Shown here one piece after another: positions 15,500 through 24,329 of a DNA stretch of 64,000 bases. This stretch comes from DATAJX01 sp964601735 (lineage in GTDB: Bacteria > Pseudomonadota > Alphaproteobacteria > UBA2136 > UBA6156): positions 1 to 64,000 of the forward strand of contig CAZROO010000003.1 of NCBI GenBank assembly GCA_964601735.1. The letters are read 5' to 3'. A program made the translations under genes and the position numbers. Positions within the stretch are counted from its first letter, which is position 1, and each line of letters begins with the position of its first letter. The notes below the pieces were generated by a model. The model was not told the origin of the DNA and did not search any database. It saw nothing but the letters and a program-made list of their open reading frames with translations.

Positions 15500-17902
15500 A
15501 TGAAAATTTCCCTCGACTGGCTCTCCGATTTCATCACCCTCAAGGCGGGTTTGACACCCGAACAACTGGCCGCCGGGCTGGTGCAGCTGGGGCATGAGGT
15601 CGATGCCATCCATGATGCCGGCAAGGCCTTCGACAAGGTCGTCATCGGCCACATCGTGTCGCGCGAGCAGCACCCCAACGCCGACCGCCTGGGCGTGTGC
15701 CAGGTGGATGTGGGCGAGAGTAAATTGAGGCAAATCGTCTGCGGCGCGCCCAACGCGCGGGCGGGGCTGACCGTGGCTGTGTCGCTGCCGGGAGCCATCC
15801 TGCCGGGCGATTTCAAGATCGGCGAGAGCGTGATTCGCGGCGTCGAGAGCAAGGGCATGATTTGTGCCGAGGACGAGCTCGGCTTGGGGAATGACCATGA
15901 CGGCATCATGGAACTGACCACCAAAGCTAAACCCGGCACGCCGTTCGCCGAGGCCACCGGTCGTGGCGGCGTGGTGCTTGAAGTCGCGGTGACGCCCAAC
16001 CGCGGTGACTGCCTCAGCCACTACGGTTTGGCGCGGGATATCGCCGCGCTCGGCCTGGGCAAGCTCAAGCCGCTGGCCAAGGTACGCTTAGTAAATGGGG
16101 CCGGGAAAGGGGTGCCGAAACTCAAAGTGGCGACGCATACGCCGGGTTGCCCGCAATTCAACTTGGTCGAACTCGACGACGTGAAAAACGCGCCGAGCCC
16201 GGCACAAGTGCAAGCGCGTTTGCAGGCCTGCGGCTTACGCCCACGCAGCGCAGTGGTCGATGCCACCAACTACGTGATGCTGGCGCTAGGCCAACCCCTG
16301 CACGCCTACGATGCCGACAAGGTGAGCGGCCACCTGAGCGCCGAGGCGGCTAAGGGCGGCGAACCATTCTCCGGCATCGGCGATCGCGAACTGAAGCTGC
16401 AAAAAGGTGATGTGGTGATTTGCGACGACAGCGGCATTCTGGGTTTAGGCGGGATTCTCGGCGGTACTGGTAGCGCGGTGGGCGACGACACAACCCGCGT
16501 GGCGCTGGAAGCTGCCGTTTTCGACCGTGTGAACATCTCTCTCACCGGCCAGGCGCACCAACTGGTGACCGACGCGCGCCAGCGCTTCGAACGCGGCATC
16601 GACCCGGCAATGACGCAATACGCGCTGCAATACGCCGCCGGCCTGATTGCCGAATGGACGGGTGCCGGTGTGAGCAGTATGGCCACCGCGGGCAAAGGCG
16701 TGCCCGCGTTCAAGGCCATCAGTTACGAGCCTGCGTTCTTCGAGAAATTTGTCGGCCTCGATGTGGTCGCTGCCGAACAGAAAAAAATTCTCACCGCGCT
16801 GGGCTTCAGCGTGACCGGTACCGGCAAAACCTGGAAGGTCATTCCGCCCTCGTTCCGCACCCATATGGATAATCCCGAAGATATCGTTGAGGAAATCCTT
16901 CGGGTCGTCGGTTACGAGAACGTCCCGCCGCAACTGCCGCCTGCCAGCCCGGCCCAAGTGCAAATCAACGGCCGCGCCGTGATACTCGACCGCCAGGCCC
17001 GCCGCGCCATTGCTGCGCTGGGCGCGTTAGAAATCGTCACCTACAGCTTCATTGGCCGCGACACGGCGGAGAAATTCTCCAATGGCGAAAAATTGATTCA
17101 ACTGGCTAACCCGTTGGCTGAAACCGATATGACGACCCTGCGCCCGAGCCTGCTGCCGGGGTTGCTCAAAGCGTTGCAAGGCAACCTGAGCCGCCACGAA
17201 AACACCCCGCTGCTGGGCGAAGTCGGCAAGGTTTTCACCGCCAAGGGCGAGCGCCTGAATGCCGCCGTATTGCTGGCGGGTGTACAGGCTAAACACTGGC
17301 AGCACAACGCGCCCAAGCCTGATGTCTTTGCCGCCAAAGGTATCGCCTTGAGCTTGCTTGAAACCCTCGGCGCGCCGGTGGGCAGCCTGCAAACCGCGAG
17401 CAAGGCGACAAGTATTTACCACCCCGGCCGCAGCGGCACGCTCAGTGTCGGCCCGTTCGGTTTGGCGCGTTTTGGCGAGCTGCACCCCAGCATCCTGAAA
17501 ATGTTTGATATCACAGTGCCCATCGCGGTGCTGGAACTTGAACTCGACCCGCTGCTCAAAATGAAGGGCAAGGCCGGCACCTGGCAGCCCATGCCCTACC
17601 CGCCGGTGTTGCGCGATCTTGCCTTCGTTCTCGACGCCACCGTGCCTGCCGCCGCCGTGGCCGCGACCATCGCAGGTGCTAGCAAGGAGCTGATTCGCAG
17701 CGTCGATATTTTCGATATGTACCAGGGTGACCCCCGATCGGAGTCGGGGGCAGGCAAAATTCCTGCCGGTAAAAAATCGCTGGCGCTGGCGCTCACCCTG
17801 CAATCGCCCGAGCGTACGCTGACCGAGGCCGACATTACCACCGTGCTCAAGAGCGCCGTCGACGCGGTTCAACAGAAACATGGAGGCCAGCTGCGTGCGT
17901 AG
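15500..17902 (+). CDS. pheT: Phenylalanyl-tRNA synthetase beta subunit
   Basis: An 800-residue subunit, normal for the family. Domains in order: OB-fold tRNA-binding (VIGHIVSREQHPNADRLGVC, about residues 48-70), B3/4 editing domain (about 200-370), B5 (about 400-470; PPSFRTHMDNPEDIVEEILR), the catalytic-like core (about 490-680) and the ferredoxin-like anticodon-binding domain at the C-terminus (PPVLRDLAFVLD). With PheS it forms the heterotetramer that charges tRNA-Phe and edits Tyr-tRNA. The end overlaps dsbB by 8 bases. Confidence 0.97.
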   Translation: MKISLDWLSDFITLKAGLTPEQLAAGLVQLGHEVDAIHDAGKAFDKVVIGHIVSREQHPNADRLGVCQVDVGESKLRQIVCGAPNARAGLTVAVSLPGAILPGDFKIGESVIRGVESKGMICAEDELGLGNDHDGIMELTTKAKPGTPFAEATGRGGVVLEVAVTPNRGDCLSHYGLARDIAALGLGKLKPLAKVRLVNGAGKGVPKLKVATHTPGCPQFNLVELDDVKNAPSPAQVQARLQACGLRPRSAVVDATNYVMLALGQPLHAYDADKVSGHLSAEAAKGGEPFSGIGDRELKLQKGDVVICDDSGILGLGGILGGTGSAVGDDTTRVALEAAVFDRVNISLTGQAHQLVTDARQRFERGIDPAMTQYALQYAAGLIAEWTGAGVSSMATAGKGVPAFKAISYEPAFFEKFVGLDVVAAEQKKILTALGFSVTGTGKTWKVIPPSFRTHMDNPEDIVEEILRVVGYENVPPQLPPASPAQVQINGRAVILDRQARRAIAALGALEIVTYSFIGRDTAEKFSNGEKLIQLANPLAETDMTTLRPSLLPGLLKALQGNLSRHENTPLLGEVGKVFTAKGERLNAAVLLAGVQAKHWQHNAPKPDVFAAKGIALSLLETLGAPVGSLQTASKATSIYHPGRSGTLSVGPFGLARFGELHPSILKMFDITVPIAVLELELDPLLKMKGKAGTWQPMPYPPVLRDLAFVLDATVPAAAVAATIAGASKELIRSVDIFDMYQGDPRSESGAGKIPAGKKSLALALTLQSPERTLTEADITTVLKSAVDAVQQKHGGQLRA

Positions 17903-18410
17903 CTTCTTCACACTGTTTCCCGAGCAGATGTTTGAGCAACCCAAATACTGGCTCACCATTCTGCTGGTGTTCGCGCTGGCGCTACTGGCCTGCGGGTTCA
18001 TCCTGCAATACGGCTTTGGCGTGCTGCCGTGCGAAATGTGCTGGTGGCAGCGTTACGGCCACATGGGCATCGCGGGTTTCGCCGCCCTCGGCCTGCTGTG
18101 CCACCGCCGCGTGGCCTGGCAAAAACTCAGCGGCTGGGGCATCGCCGCCGCCGCGCTGGCGGGCCTGGGCGTGGCCTGCTGGCAGTTCGCGGCGCAGCAC
18201 GGCTGGCTGCCGTTCCCGGCGCAGTGCACCAGCGCCCACGCGCAGCCGCTTTCCGACCCCGCGCACATCCTCGAGAATCTCCAGCACATCCGTATCGTGC
18301 CGTGCGACCGGGAAACTTTCCGCTTGTTGGGCCTTTCGTTGGCGGGGTGGAATATTCCGGCGATGGTGGTAGCGATTTACGTCGCCATCAAAGGCACTCT
18401 ACATCGTTAA
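17895..18410 (+). CDS. dsbB: Disulphide bond formation protein DsbB family
   Basis: A 171-residue membrane protein with four hydrophobic segments. The CEMCWWQR motif in the first periplasmic loop (about residue 40) is the quinone-coupled C-x2-C of DsbB, and a second pair (QCTSAHAQ... VPCDRE, about 60 residues later) matches the loop that oxidises DsbA. It passes electrons from periplasmic thiols to quinone. GTG 17895 was chosen because GGAGG lies 8 bases upstream inside pheT; an ATG at 17880 is also in frame. Confidence 0.87.
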   Translation: MRSFFTLFPEQMFEQPKYWLTILLVFALALLACGFILQYGFGVLPCEMCWWQRYGHMGIAGFAALGLLCHRRVAWQKLSGWGIAAAALAGLGVACWQFAAQHGWLPFPAQCTSAHAQPLSDPAHILENLQHIRIVPCDRETFRLLGLSLAGWNIPAMVVAIYVAIKGTLHR

Positions 18411-18472
18411 GCATGCTTGCCCATCGCTGCGGTATTTTGCATACTATGTTCATACAAAAGGAGAAACAAACA

Positions 18473-18601
18473 ATGGTATTCGTGATTATTGCAGCGGTTC
18501 TGGTCGGCGGCGTGGTGCTGGTCGGCGGCGGCCACACGGTTCAAGGCTTTGGCCAGGACATTCAACAAACCGGCGACCGCATTCAGAATAGCGGTAAGTA
18601 A
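18473..18601 (+). CDS. Entericidin-like small membrane peptide lacking the lipobox cysteine
   Basis: A 42-residue peptide with a hydrophobic N-terminus and the block HTVQGFGQDIQQTGDRIQ, which matches the conserved mature part of EcnA/EcnB entericidins (N-T-x-x-G-x-G-x-D-I-x-x-x-G). In that family a cysteine just before this block is lipidated; here the equivalent stretch is VGGGHT, with no cysteine anywhere. AAGGAG lies 8-10 bases before the ATG. It may be an unlipidated membrane peptide. Too short for most gene callers. Confidence 0.7.
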   Translation: MVFVIIAAVLVGGVVLVGGGHTVQGFGQDIQQTGDRIQNSGK

Positions 18602-18615
18602 ACCATACGTTTTAA

Positions 18616-18638
18616 AAAACGCCCCGTCGGGGCGTTTT
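18616..18638. terminator. Bidirectional terminator
   Basis: AAAACGCCCC / GGGGCGTTTT stem with a 3-base loop between the entericidin-like gene and convergent obgE; it overlaps the obgE stop. Confidence 0.88.
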
Positions 18639-19662
18639 ATTTGGCGCGGTTGGCGCCGACCAGCTTGGCCAGTTCGTTCAACGCCTCCTGTATGCCGTCG
18701 CCGCTTTGCGAGCTGATGACGAGGGGCGTCTTCCTGATTTTGGTTTTGAACTTCTTGGCCACGGCGGCAGCTTCGTCTTCGGGGAGGGCGTCGGCTTTGC
18801 TCAGCGCGATGATTTCCGGCAGGTCGGAGAGCTTCGAACCGAATTCCTCATCATAAGCTTTCAGTTCGGCGCGGATGGTCTTGTAGGCCGTCCACGGCTC
18901 TTCCTGCGTAATATCAATCAGGTGCAGCACGGCGGCGCAGCGGGACACGTGCTTGAGGAAGTCGTGCCCCAGCCCGGCGCCCCGGGCGGCGCCTTCAATC
19001 AGGCCGGGCAGGTCGGCCACCACGAAATCGGTAGGGTTCTTGGCGGTGCCCCCGTGGCGCACCATGCCCAGTGCGGGCTTGGTGGTGGTGAAGGGGTAGT
19101 CGGCAATCTTGGGCCTGGCGCGGCTGACTGTGGAAACGAACGTGCTCTTCCCGGCGTTGGGCAGGCCCAGCAGGCCCACATCGGCCATCAGCTTGAGACG
19201 CAAAATCACTTCCACCACCTCGGCGTCGCCGCCCGGCGTGCTCTGGCGCGGCGCCTGGTTGGTGCTGGTTTTGTAGCTGGCGTTGCCGCGGCCGCCCTGG
19301 CCGCCGCGGAGGAAACGGATGCGCTGGCCTTCCTTGGTCAAATCGGCCAACCGCACGCCGCTGGCGGCATCAATTACTTCGGTACCCGGTGGCAGCAGCA
19401 GTTCCAAATCCTTGCCGCCCGCGCCGGTGCGCTCGGCGCCCTCGCCGGGGCGGCCGTTCTCGGCCTTGAATTCCTTCCGGTAGCGGTAATCAATCAACGT
19501 GTTGAGGTTATTGGTGGCCTTTAAATACACGTCGCCGCCGTCGCCGCCGTTGCCGCCGCTGGGCCCGCCCTCGGGAATGAACTTTTCGCGCCGGAACGCC
19601 ACGCAGCCGGGCCCGCCCTTGCCGGACATGATGGTGATACTGACTTCGTCGAGGAACTTCAT
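18637..19662 (-). CDS. obgE: Obg GTPase (CgtA)
   Basis: A 341-residue GTPase involved in 50S maturation and stress response. The glycine-rich Obg fold (MKFLDEVSITIMSGKGGPGC, residues 1-158) precedes the G domain with GLPNAGKST (G1), the switch DYPFTTTKP, DLPGLIEGAA (G3) and ALSKAD (G4-type). The C-terminal domain is short, as in many alphaproteobacteria. The start is the second of two nearby ATGs, matching the family N-terminus. rpmA lies just upstream in the same direction, with a hairpin between them. Confidence 0.96.
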   Translation of the reverse strand: MKFLDEVSITIMSGKGGPGCVAFRREKFIPEGGPSGGNGGDGGDVYLKATNNLNTLIDYRYRKEFKAENGRPGEGAERTGAGGKDLELLLPPGTEVIDAASGVRLADLTKEGQRIRFLRGGQGGRGNASYKTSTNQAPRQSTPGGDAEVVEVILRLKLMADVGLLGLPNAGKSTFVSTVSRARPKIADYPFTTTKPALGMVRHGGTAKNPTDFVVADLPGLIEGAARGAGLGHDFLKHVSRCAAVLHLIDITQEEPWTAYKTIRAELKAYDEEFGSKLSDLPEIIALSKADALPEDEAAAVAKKFKTKIRKTPLVISSQSGDGIQEALNELAKLVGANRAK

Positions 19663-19686
19663 AGGCTCCATATAGGGAAGCTTGGG

Positions 19687-19717
19687 GCAAAAAGAAAGCC
19701 GCCAAGTGGCGGCTTTT
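19687..19717 (-). terminator. Terminator or attenuator between rpmA and obgE
   Basis: On the minus strand AAAAGCCGCC pairs with GGCGGCTTT across a 4-base loop, followed by CTTTTT. It should separate expression of the ribosomal pair from obgE at least in part. Confidence 0.75.
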
Positions 19718-19731
19718 GAAGTTCTTTTGGC

Positions 19732-19989
19732 TTAAGCCACGACGTCGACGTGAACGTAACGGCGGTTGCGGTAACCACCGGAGAAGCTCACCACGCCGTC
19801 GATGCCGGCGTGCAGGGTGTGGTCGGTGCCCATGTGCACATTGCGGCCCGGGTAGTACTCGGTGCCGCGCTGGCGCACCAGCACGTTGCCGGAAACCACG
19901 GCTTCGCCGCCGTACTTTTTGATGCCGAGGCGGCGGCCTTCGCTGTCGCGGCCGTTACGGCTGGAACCACCGGCTTTTTTGTGTGCCAT
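19732..19989 (-). CDS. rpmA: 50S ribosomal protein L27
   Basis: An 85-residue bL27 beginning MAHKKAGGSSRNGRDSEG, with no N-terminal cleavage extension, and containing GGEAVVSGNVLVRQRG and YYPGRNVHMG. Its N-terminus reaches the peptidyl-transferase centre. It follows rplU by 29 bases. Confidence 0.97.
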   Translation of the reverse strand: MAHKKAGGSSRNGRDSEGRRLGIKKYGGEAVVSGNVLVRQRGTEYYPGRNVHMGTDHTLHAGIDGVVSFSGGYRNRRYVHVDVVA

Positions 19990-20018
19990 GTTGCTTTACC
20001 CTTTGTTATCTAAACTTA

Positions 20019-20330
20019 TTAAGCCTTGATGCCGGTGATCTTCAGCACGGTGTGGTGCTGGCGATGACCCTTTTTGCGGCGGTAGTTCTGACGGCGCTTT
20101 TTCTTGAAGATGATGACCTTGTCGTTGCGGCCGTGTTCGGCGATTTCGGCCTGCACGGTGGCGCCCGAGAGGAAAGGGGTACCCACGCTCAGCTTGGAAC
20201 CATCGGCCACCAGCAGAACCTTATCCAAGGTGACCTTGGCGCCCTTGTCGCCAACCAGTTTTTCCACGGCCACGGTGTCGCCCACGCTCACCTTGAGCTG
20301 CTTGCCACCGCTTTGCACAATCGCGTACAT
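20019..20330 (-). CDS. rplU: 50S ribosomal protein L21
   Basis: A 103-residue bL21 with MYAIVQSGGKQLKVSVGD at the start and VIIFKKKRRQNYRRKKGH near the end, the family signature that binds 23S rRNA. First gene of rplU-rpmA; the region upstream (20331-20472) should hold the divergent promoters for this operon and the DUF2059 gene. Confidence 0.97.
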   Translation of the reverse strand: MYAIVQSGGKQLKVSVGDTVAVEKLVGDKGAKVTLDKVLLVADGSKLSVGTPFLSGATVQAEIAEHGRNDKVIIFKKKRRQNYRRKKGHRQHHTVLKITGIKA

Positions 20331-20472
20331 CGTTGTTTTACCTCATAATTCCATCGTTTTGGCTAATTTGTTAGCCAATATCGTGGGGGTAGTGCCACTA
20401 TGGGTGTCCCCTGTCAACCCTTTTTTGCCGCTTTTGCTGGCCACCGGCGCCCCGGCGGCGCAGGCTGCGGCC

Positions 20473-21030
20473 ATGAAAGAGATAAAAACGGCATTTTTTG
20501 CCCTGGCACTTGCGCTTCCTCTGGCTGCTTATTCTACCGATATGACCCAGGAAGCCTTTGCCCGCTTGGGTTATGCCCGCCAGGCGGTGGCGCAAGACCC
20601 GCCCCGCAACGCCCTGCTCAACTCGCCGCTGGCCAGCCACCCGATGTTCAACCAGGTTTTCGCCAGCCTCGACGAAAAAAAACTCAACGAAGCCGCCGCG
20701 CAACTGATGGCCGAACAGTTCACCAGCCGCGAACTCAAGGCGCTGGTCGATTTCCAGAGCTCGCCGGAAGGCAAGTCCATCCACCAGAAAATGCCCGGCT
20801 ACCAGCAAATGCTGGGTGCCACCATGCAGGGTTACCTGAGCGTGGCCTTCCAGCAGATGATGGCCAAACAAGGCAACCAGGGCGCCAGCAACATTCCGGT
20901 GAATGCCAACCTGGCCAGCAGCACACTGCCGCCGATGCAGGTTCCCGCTCCCTCAGCCACCCCCCAGAGTACCCCCCTCAATACCCCGTCCGGCCTTCCC
21001 AGTGGCGGCGGTACCCCGCTTAAACATTAA
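20473..21030 (+). CDS. DUF2059-like exported protein
   Basis: A 185-residue product with a signal peptide (MKEIKTAFFALALALPLAAY). The segment FTSRELKALVDFQSSPEGKS with the following IHQKMP is the hallmark of DUF2059, a periplasmic helical domain of unknown function. The last 50 residues are low-complexity Pro/Ser/Thr/Gln. A small membrane protein gene follows 18 bases later, likely in the same transcript. Confidence 0.75.
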   Translation: MKEIKTAFFALALALPLAAYSTDMTQEAFARLGYARQAVAQDPPRNALLNSPLASHPMFNQVFASLDEKKLNEAAAQLMAEQFTSRELKALVDFQSSPEGKSIHQKMPGYQQMLGATMQGYLSVAFQQMMAKQGNQGASNIPVNANLASSTLPPMQVPAPSATPQSTPLNTPSGLPSGGGTPLKH

Positions 21031-21048
21031 CAAACAGAGGGTCTAACC

Positions 21049-21213
21049 ATGTTTCATATTCTCATCATCATCGCCATCGCCTTCGGCATCATTTACTACG
21101 GTGAAAACCACGGCCTGATCAACCCCGGCGGCATCATCCCCGACCTCCGCGGCATCCACCTGCCCAGCCTGAATGGTGGCAGCGAACATTTCGATTACTG
21201 GAAGAAAGGCTAA
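21049..21213 (+). CDS. Small single-span membrane protein
   Basis: A 54-residue product: one hydrophobic segment at residues 2-17 (FHILIIIAIAFGIIYYG) and a Gly/Pro-rich tail ending in SEHFDYWKKG. AGAGGGT lies about 6-12 bases before the ATG. No family recognised; probably translated with the DUF2059 gene. Confidence 0.5.
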   Translation: MFHILIIIAIAFGIIYYGENHGLINPGGIIPDLRGIHLPSLNGGSEHFDYWKKG

Positions 21214-21299
21214 CAGGTATCGGGTGTCAGGTAACAGGAAACCGGCTTTGGCCGGTTTTCTCTTCCTGTTACCTGTAGCCTGAAACCTGCTCCCTATTT
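21211..21299. repeat. Dispersed convergent-junction repeat, copy 2
   Basis: Contains the identical 13-base core ACAGGTATCGGGT (21213-21225) found in copy 1, and perfect arms CAGGTAACAGGAA / TTCCTGTTACCTG around a different terminator hairpin (AAACCGGC / GCCGGTTTT at 21239-21260). Like copy 1 it lies between convergent genes and runs to the stop of the facing gene. Confidence 0.78.
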
Positions 21300-22235
21300 G
21301 GTGGTGTAAAGCTTGCGCCCCTCGGGCTCGTGATAGATGCGCACCAGCAGCTCGCCGAGCACGCCCATGCCAATCAGCTGCACGCCCATTAGCACCAGCA
21401 CCACGCTCAGCAGCAGCAGCGGCCGGGTGCCGATGCTCTCGCCGAACAGTTTAAGCGCCAGCATGTAGGCGCCAATCAGCACACCCGGCACCAGGCAGCA
21501 CAGGCCCAGGTAGCCGAAGGCGTGCAGCGGGCGGCGCAGGTATTTCATGAAAAAGTAAACCTGAATCAAATCCAGCACCACGCGGAAGGTGCGGTCGATG
21601 CCGTACTTGCTCTGGCCGAATTCGCGGGCGTAGTGGTTGACCTGCAGTTCCACCACCCGCGCGCCATACTGCGCGGCCAGTGCGGGGATGAAACGGTGCA
21701 GTTCGCCGTACAAACGGACTTCGGCCACCGCCTCGCGCTTGTAGGCTTTAAGCGAGCAGCCGTAATCGTGCAGGTACACGCCGGTGACCTTGGAAATGAG
21801 GCGGTTGGCGATGCGGCTGGGGAAGGTGCGCCACAGCGCGTTGTCCTTGCGCTTGTGTCGCCAGCCACTCACCACGTCGGTGCCGGTTTCTTCCAGATGC
21901 GTGAGCAGGCGTGGAATGTCGTTGGGGTCGTTCTGCAAATCACCGTCGATGGTGACGATGATGTCGCCCTGGGCATGGTCGAACCCGGCCTGCATCGCAG
22001 CGGTCTGGCCGTAGTTGCGGCGGAAGTAAACCGGTTGCAGTTCATCGTGTTCCTTGGCCAGCTTTTTTAGTAACGCCGCGGTCCTGTCGCGGCTGCCGTC
22101 GTCCACGGCCACCAGTTCCCAGCGCATCTTCAGCGGCTTTACCGCGGCGGCAATGCTCTCCACCAGGCGCTGCACATTGTCCTCTTCGTTATAGAGGGGA
22201 ACGACGATGCTTAACTCAATCTTATCCTTGGGCAT
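21294..22235 (-). CDS. Family 2 glycosyltransferase, polyprenyl-phosphate sugar synthase type
   Basis: A 313-residue enzyme. The GT-A domain starts IELSIVVPLYNEEDNVQRL, with VAVDDGSRDRT and the metal-binding TIDGDLQND (D-x-D). Two hydrophobic helices follow near residues 230-290, the DPM1/ArnC/GtrB architecture. It should transfer a sugar from a nucleotide donor to undecaprenyl or related polyprenyl phosphate at the inner membrane, making the donor for a GT-C enzyme such as the one encoded just upstream. A frame extends to 22496, but it crosses a repeat; the ATG at 22235 starts exactly at the family N-terminus. Confidence 0.88.
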   Translation of the reverse strand: MPKDKIELSIVVPLYNEEDNVQRLVESIAAAVKPLKMRWELVAVDDGSRDRTAALLKKLAKEHDELQPVYFRRNYGQTAAMQAGFDHAQGDIIVTIDGDLQNDPNDIPRLLTHLEETGTDVVSGWRHKRKDNALWRTFPSRIANRLISKVTGVYLHDYGCSLKAYKREAVAEVRLYGELHRFIPALAAQYGARVVELQVNHYAREFGQSKYGIDRTFRVVLDLIQVYFFMKYLRRPLHAFGYLGLCCLVPGVLIGAYMLALKLFGESIGTRPLLLLSVVLVLMGVQLIGMGVLGELLVRIYHEPEGRKLYTTK

Positions 22236-22267
22236 ACGCTCTTTTCTCACAAATGTAGAGGTTGCGT

Positions 22268-22390
22268 CTATAGCCGCTGTCATCCCGACGAAGGTTGGGA
22301 GCCACGATAATGTTATGTGCCCGAGCGCATTCAAATCAACGTTGTTTTTGTGTGCCTTTGGCACGCATGATCGTGGATGCTGACGTTGCC
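22268..22390 (+). repeat. ~125-bp dispersed repeat, copy 1
   Basis: The element runs from CGCTGTCATCCCGACGAAGG through CCACGATAATGTTATG to CACGCATGATCGTGGATGCT. It matches the reverse complement of 43571-43703 over nearly its full length. The two ends are inverted relatives of each other around the motif ATCGTGG. It separates the ArnT-like gene from the GT2 gene. Confidence 0.8.
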
Positions 22391-22432
22391 TCCCCCTCGG
22401 TCGGCGGCTTCGCTCATCAGCATGACAGAGAG

Positions 22433-24274
22433 CTAATTGACAACGCTCGGCGATGCCGCACCTGCCACCGGCAAGCGCTCCACCATCAGCAGGCAATAGC
22501 CGCCCACGCAGCGCGCGGGCACTACGCTGGTACCGGTCATTTCGTGCCTGATGAGGTCGACGGTGGGTTGCTCGGTCAGCACCGCCACGGCGCTGGCCAC
22601 CGAGCCGGCGGGCGGTACAAAGGCGGGCAGTTGCAACGGCTTTTCCAGTTTGCGGAAAGGCCGGTCGCTCAAATACAGCACGCTGGGCTTATGCAGCCCC
22701 AGGTGAATGACCGGCATGTCGCGCGGCAGGGCCTGGATGTCCTTGGCCAGAATCTGCAACGGCTTTTGGGTGTACTGCCAAATCACCGGCACCACGCCAT
22801 ATACAATCAGCCCCAGCACCACGCCCCAGGCGGTGGCCAACCCCAGCAGCGCCTTGCGGCCGCTCAGGCATACACGCCACCAGGCGGGAATCACGCCCAA
22901 AAACACCACCAGCCCGGCAATCAGCGCAAATGGGCCCACGTTCACATCCTGTTGCAGTGCCAATACCGCCAGCGGGTCCTTGGGCGGCCACTTGAAGCCG
23001 ATGAGGCTTTGCACCGCGGCCAGCCAGCCGTGCAGCACCGGGCCCTTCAGGCCGTGCAACGCGGGAGCCAGTATCATCAGCAAGCCACCGAACAAGGCCA
23101 GCACCGCCACGCCGAACACGCCCCAAATCACCAGTTCGCGGTTGGCCTCGCGGCGGCTGGTGGTGAGCCACCCCGCCACCATGATGCTGAACGCGGGCCA
23201 TGCAGGCACCACGTAATGGGCGAGCTTGGTCTGGCTTAAACTGAACAGGACGACGACCGAAACGGCCCACACAAAACTCAGCATCGGCAGGGCGCGGGCG
23301 GCCTCGGGGCTGGCGGCGGTGTAGTGGCCGCGGTGCTGGGCCCACCACAGCGCGCGCGGCAGCAGCAGGCTCCACGGCAAAAAGCCGAACAGGATGACGG
23401 GGAGGTAGAACAGTAAACTGTGGCTCTGGCTGTTTTTAAAGCCGCCCAAAAAGCGCTGGCCGTTTTCGGTCAGCAGAAAATCGGCGGCATAGGTGCTGAG
23501 CGCGGCAAGGTTCGACTTGATGCCCTGCGAGCTGGCCACCACGGCAATCACCGGCAGCAGCATCAGCAGTGCAAAGCCGCCGATGTGCAGCGGCTTGAGG
23601 CGCTTCCACAGGCGGGCGCGGTCGGGCCGGACGGCTAAGATGGTGAGGCCGACCACCCCGGCGGAAAGCCACGCCACCGGCCCCTTGGCCAGCAGCCCGA
23701 CGCAGGCCACCACGCTGGTCAGCACCCACTGCCAGTTCTTCCAGGGTCCACGCCACGGGCGGTAGGTCTGGAACAGCACGCACATGACCAGCGCCAGGCT
23801 TAAAAAGTTGAGCACACCGTCGGCGGTGGCGGCGCGGCCGACAACGAGAAAGCTGATGTTGAGCGCCATCGCCCCGGCAGCGTAAAACGCCCAGCGGCGG
23901 TTATGGGTCAGGCGCCACACGCCCCAGCCCAGCAGTGCCACGCTGGCCAGCGCGCTGATAATGCTGGGCAGCCGCGCCGCCAGCAGGCTATGGTTGCCCA
24001 GCTCGTGCATGGCGCCGCTTTGCAGCCAGTAAATCAGCGGCGGCTTGGCGTAGCGCGGTTCGCCGTTGTAGGTGGGAATGGCGTAGTTGCCGCTCGCCAG
24101 CATTTCTCGGCTGGCCTGGGTGAAGATCGCCTCATCCACGTCGAACAAGCCGTAGGCGCGCTGGCCGCCCACGTAGAGCACCAGCATCACCAGCGCTAAA
24201 CATGCGGCCTGCCAGAGGCCCTTGCGCTTGGAAGGGATGTCCTTGGGCAACTCGGGGAGCGGGGGCAACTGCAT
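22433..24274 (-). CDS. ArnT-like GT-C glycosyltransferase (PMT/GT83 type)
   Basis: A 613-residue polytopic membrane protein with about 12 hydrophobic segments. The first periplasmic loop carries FDVDEAIFTQASREML, including the catalytic Asp-Glu region of the PMT superfamily, followed by YNGEPRYAKPPLIYWLQ, a signature of ArnT and its relatives. These enzymes move a sugar (aminoarabinose in ArnT) from polyprenyl phosphate to lipid A or another glycan on the periplasmic side. Neighbouring GT2 and PAP2 genes support a polyprenyl-linked pathway. The sugar cannot be determined from sequence. Confidence 0.85.
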   Translation of the reverse strand: MQLPPLPELPKDIPSKRKGLWQAACLALVMLVLYVGGQRAYGLFDVDEAIFTQASREMLASGNYAIPTYNGEPRYAKPPLIYWLQSGAMHELGNHSLLAARLPSIISALASVALLGWGVWRLTHNRRWAFYAAGAMALNISFLVVGRAATADGVLNFLSLALVMCVLFQTYRPWRGPWKNWQWVLTSVVACVGLLAKGPVAWLSAGVVGLTILAVRPDRARLWKRLKPLHIGGFALLMLLPVIAVVASSQGIKSNLAALSTYAADFLLTENGQRFLGGFKNSQSHSLLFYLPVILFGFLPWSLLLPRALWWAQHRGHYTAASPEAARALPMLSFVWAVSVVVLFSLSQTKLAHYVVPAWPAFSIMVAGWLTTSRREANRELVIWGVFGVAVLALFGGLLMILAPALHGLKGPVLHGWLAAVQSLIGFKWPPKDPLAVLALQQDVNVGPFALIAGLVVFLGVIPAWWRVCLSGRKALLGLATAWGVVLGLIVYGVVPVIWQYTQKPLQILAKDIQALPRDMPVIHLGLHKPSVLYLSDRPFRKLEKPLQLPAFVPPAGSVASAVAVLTEQPTVDLIRHEMTGTSVVPARCVGGYCLLMVERLPVAGAASPSVVN

Positions 24275-24329
24275 GAGCTATGTGTATCCGAAAACCGTTG
24301 CGGTTGCTACGGTTTGGTTGCGTGGGGTC

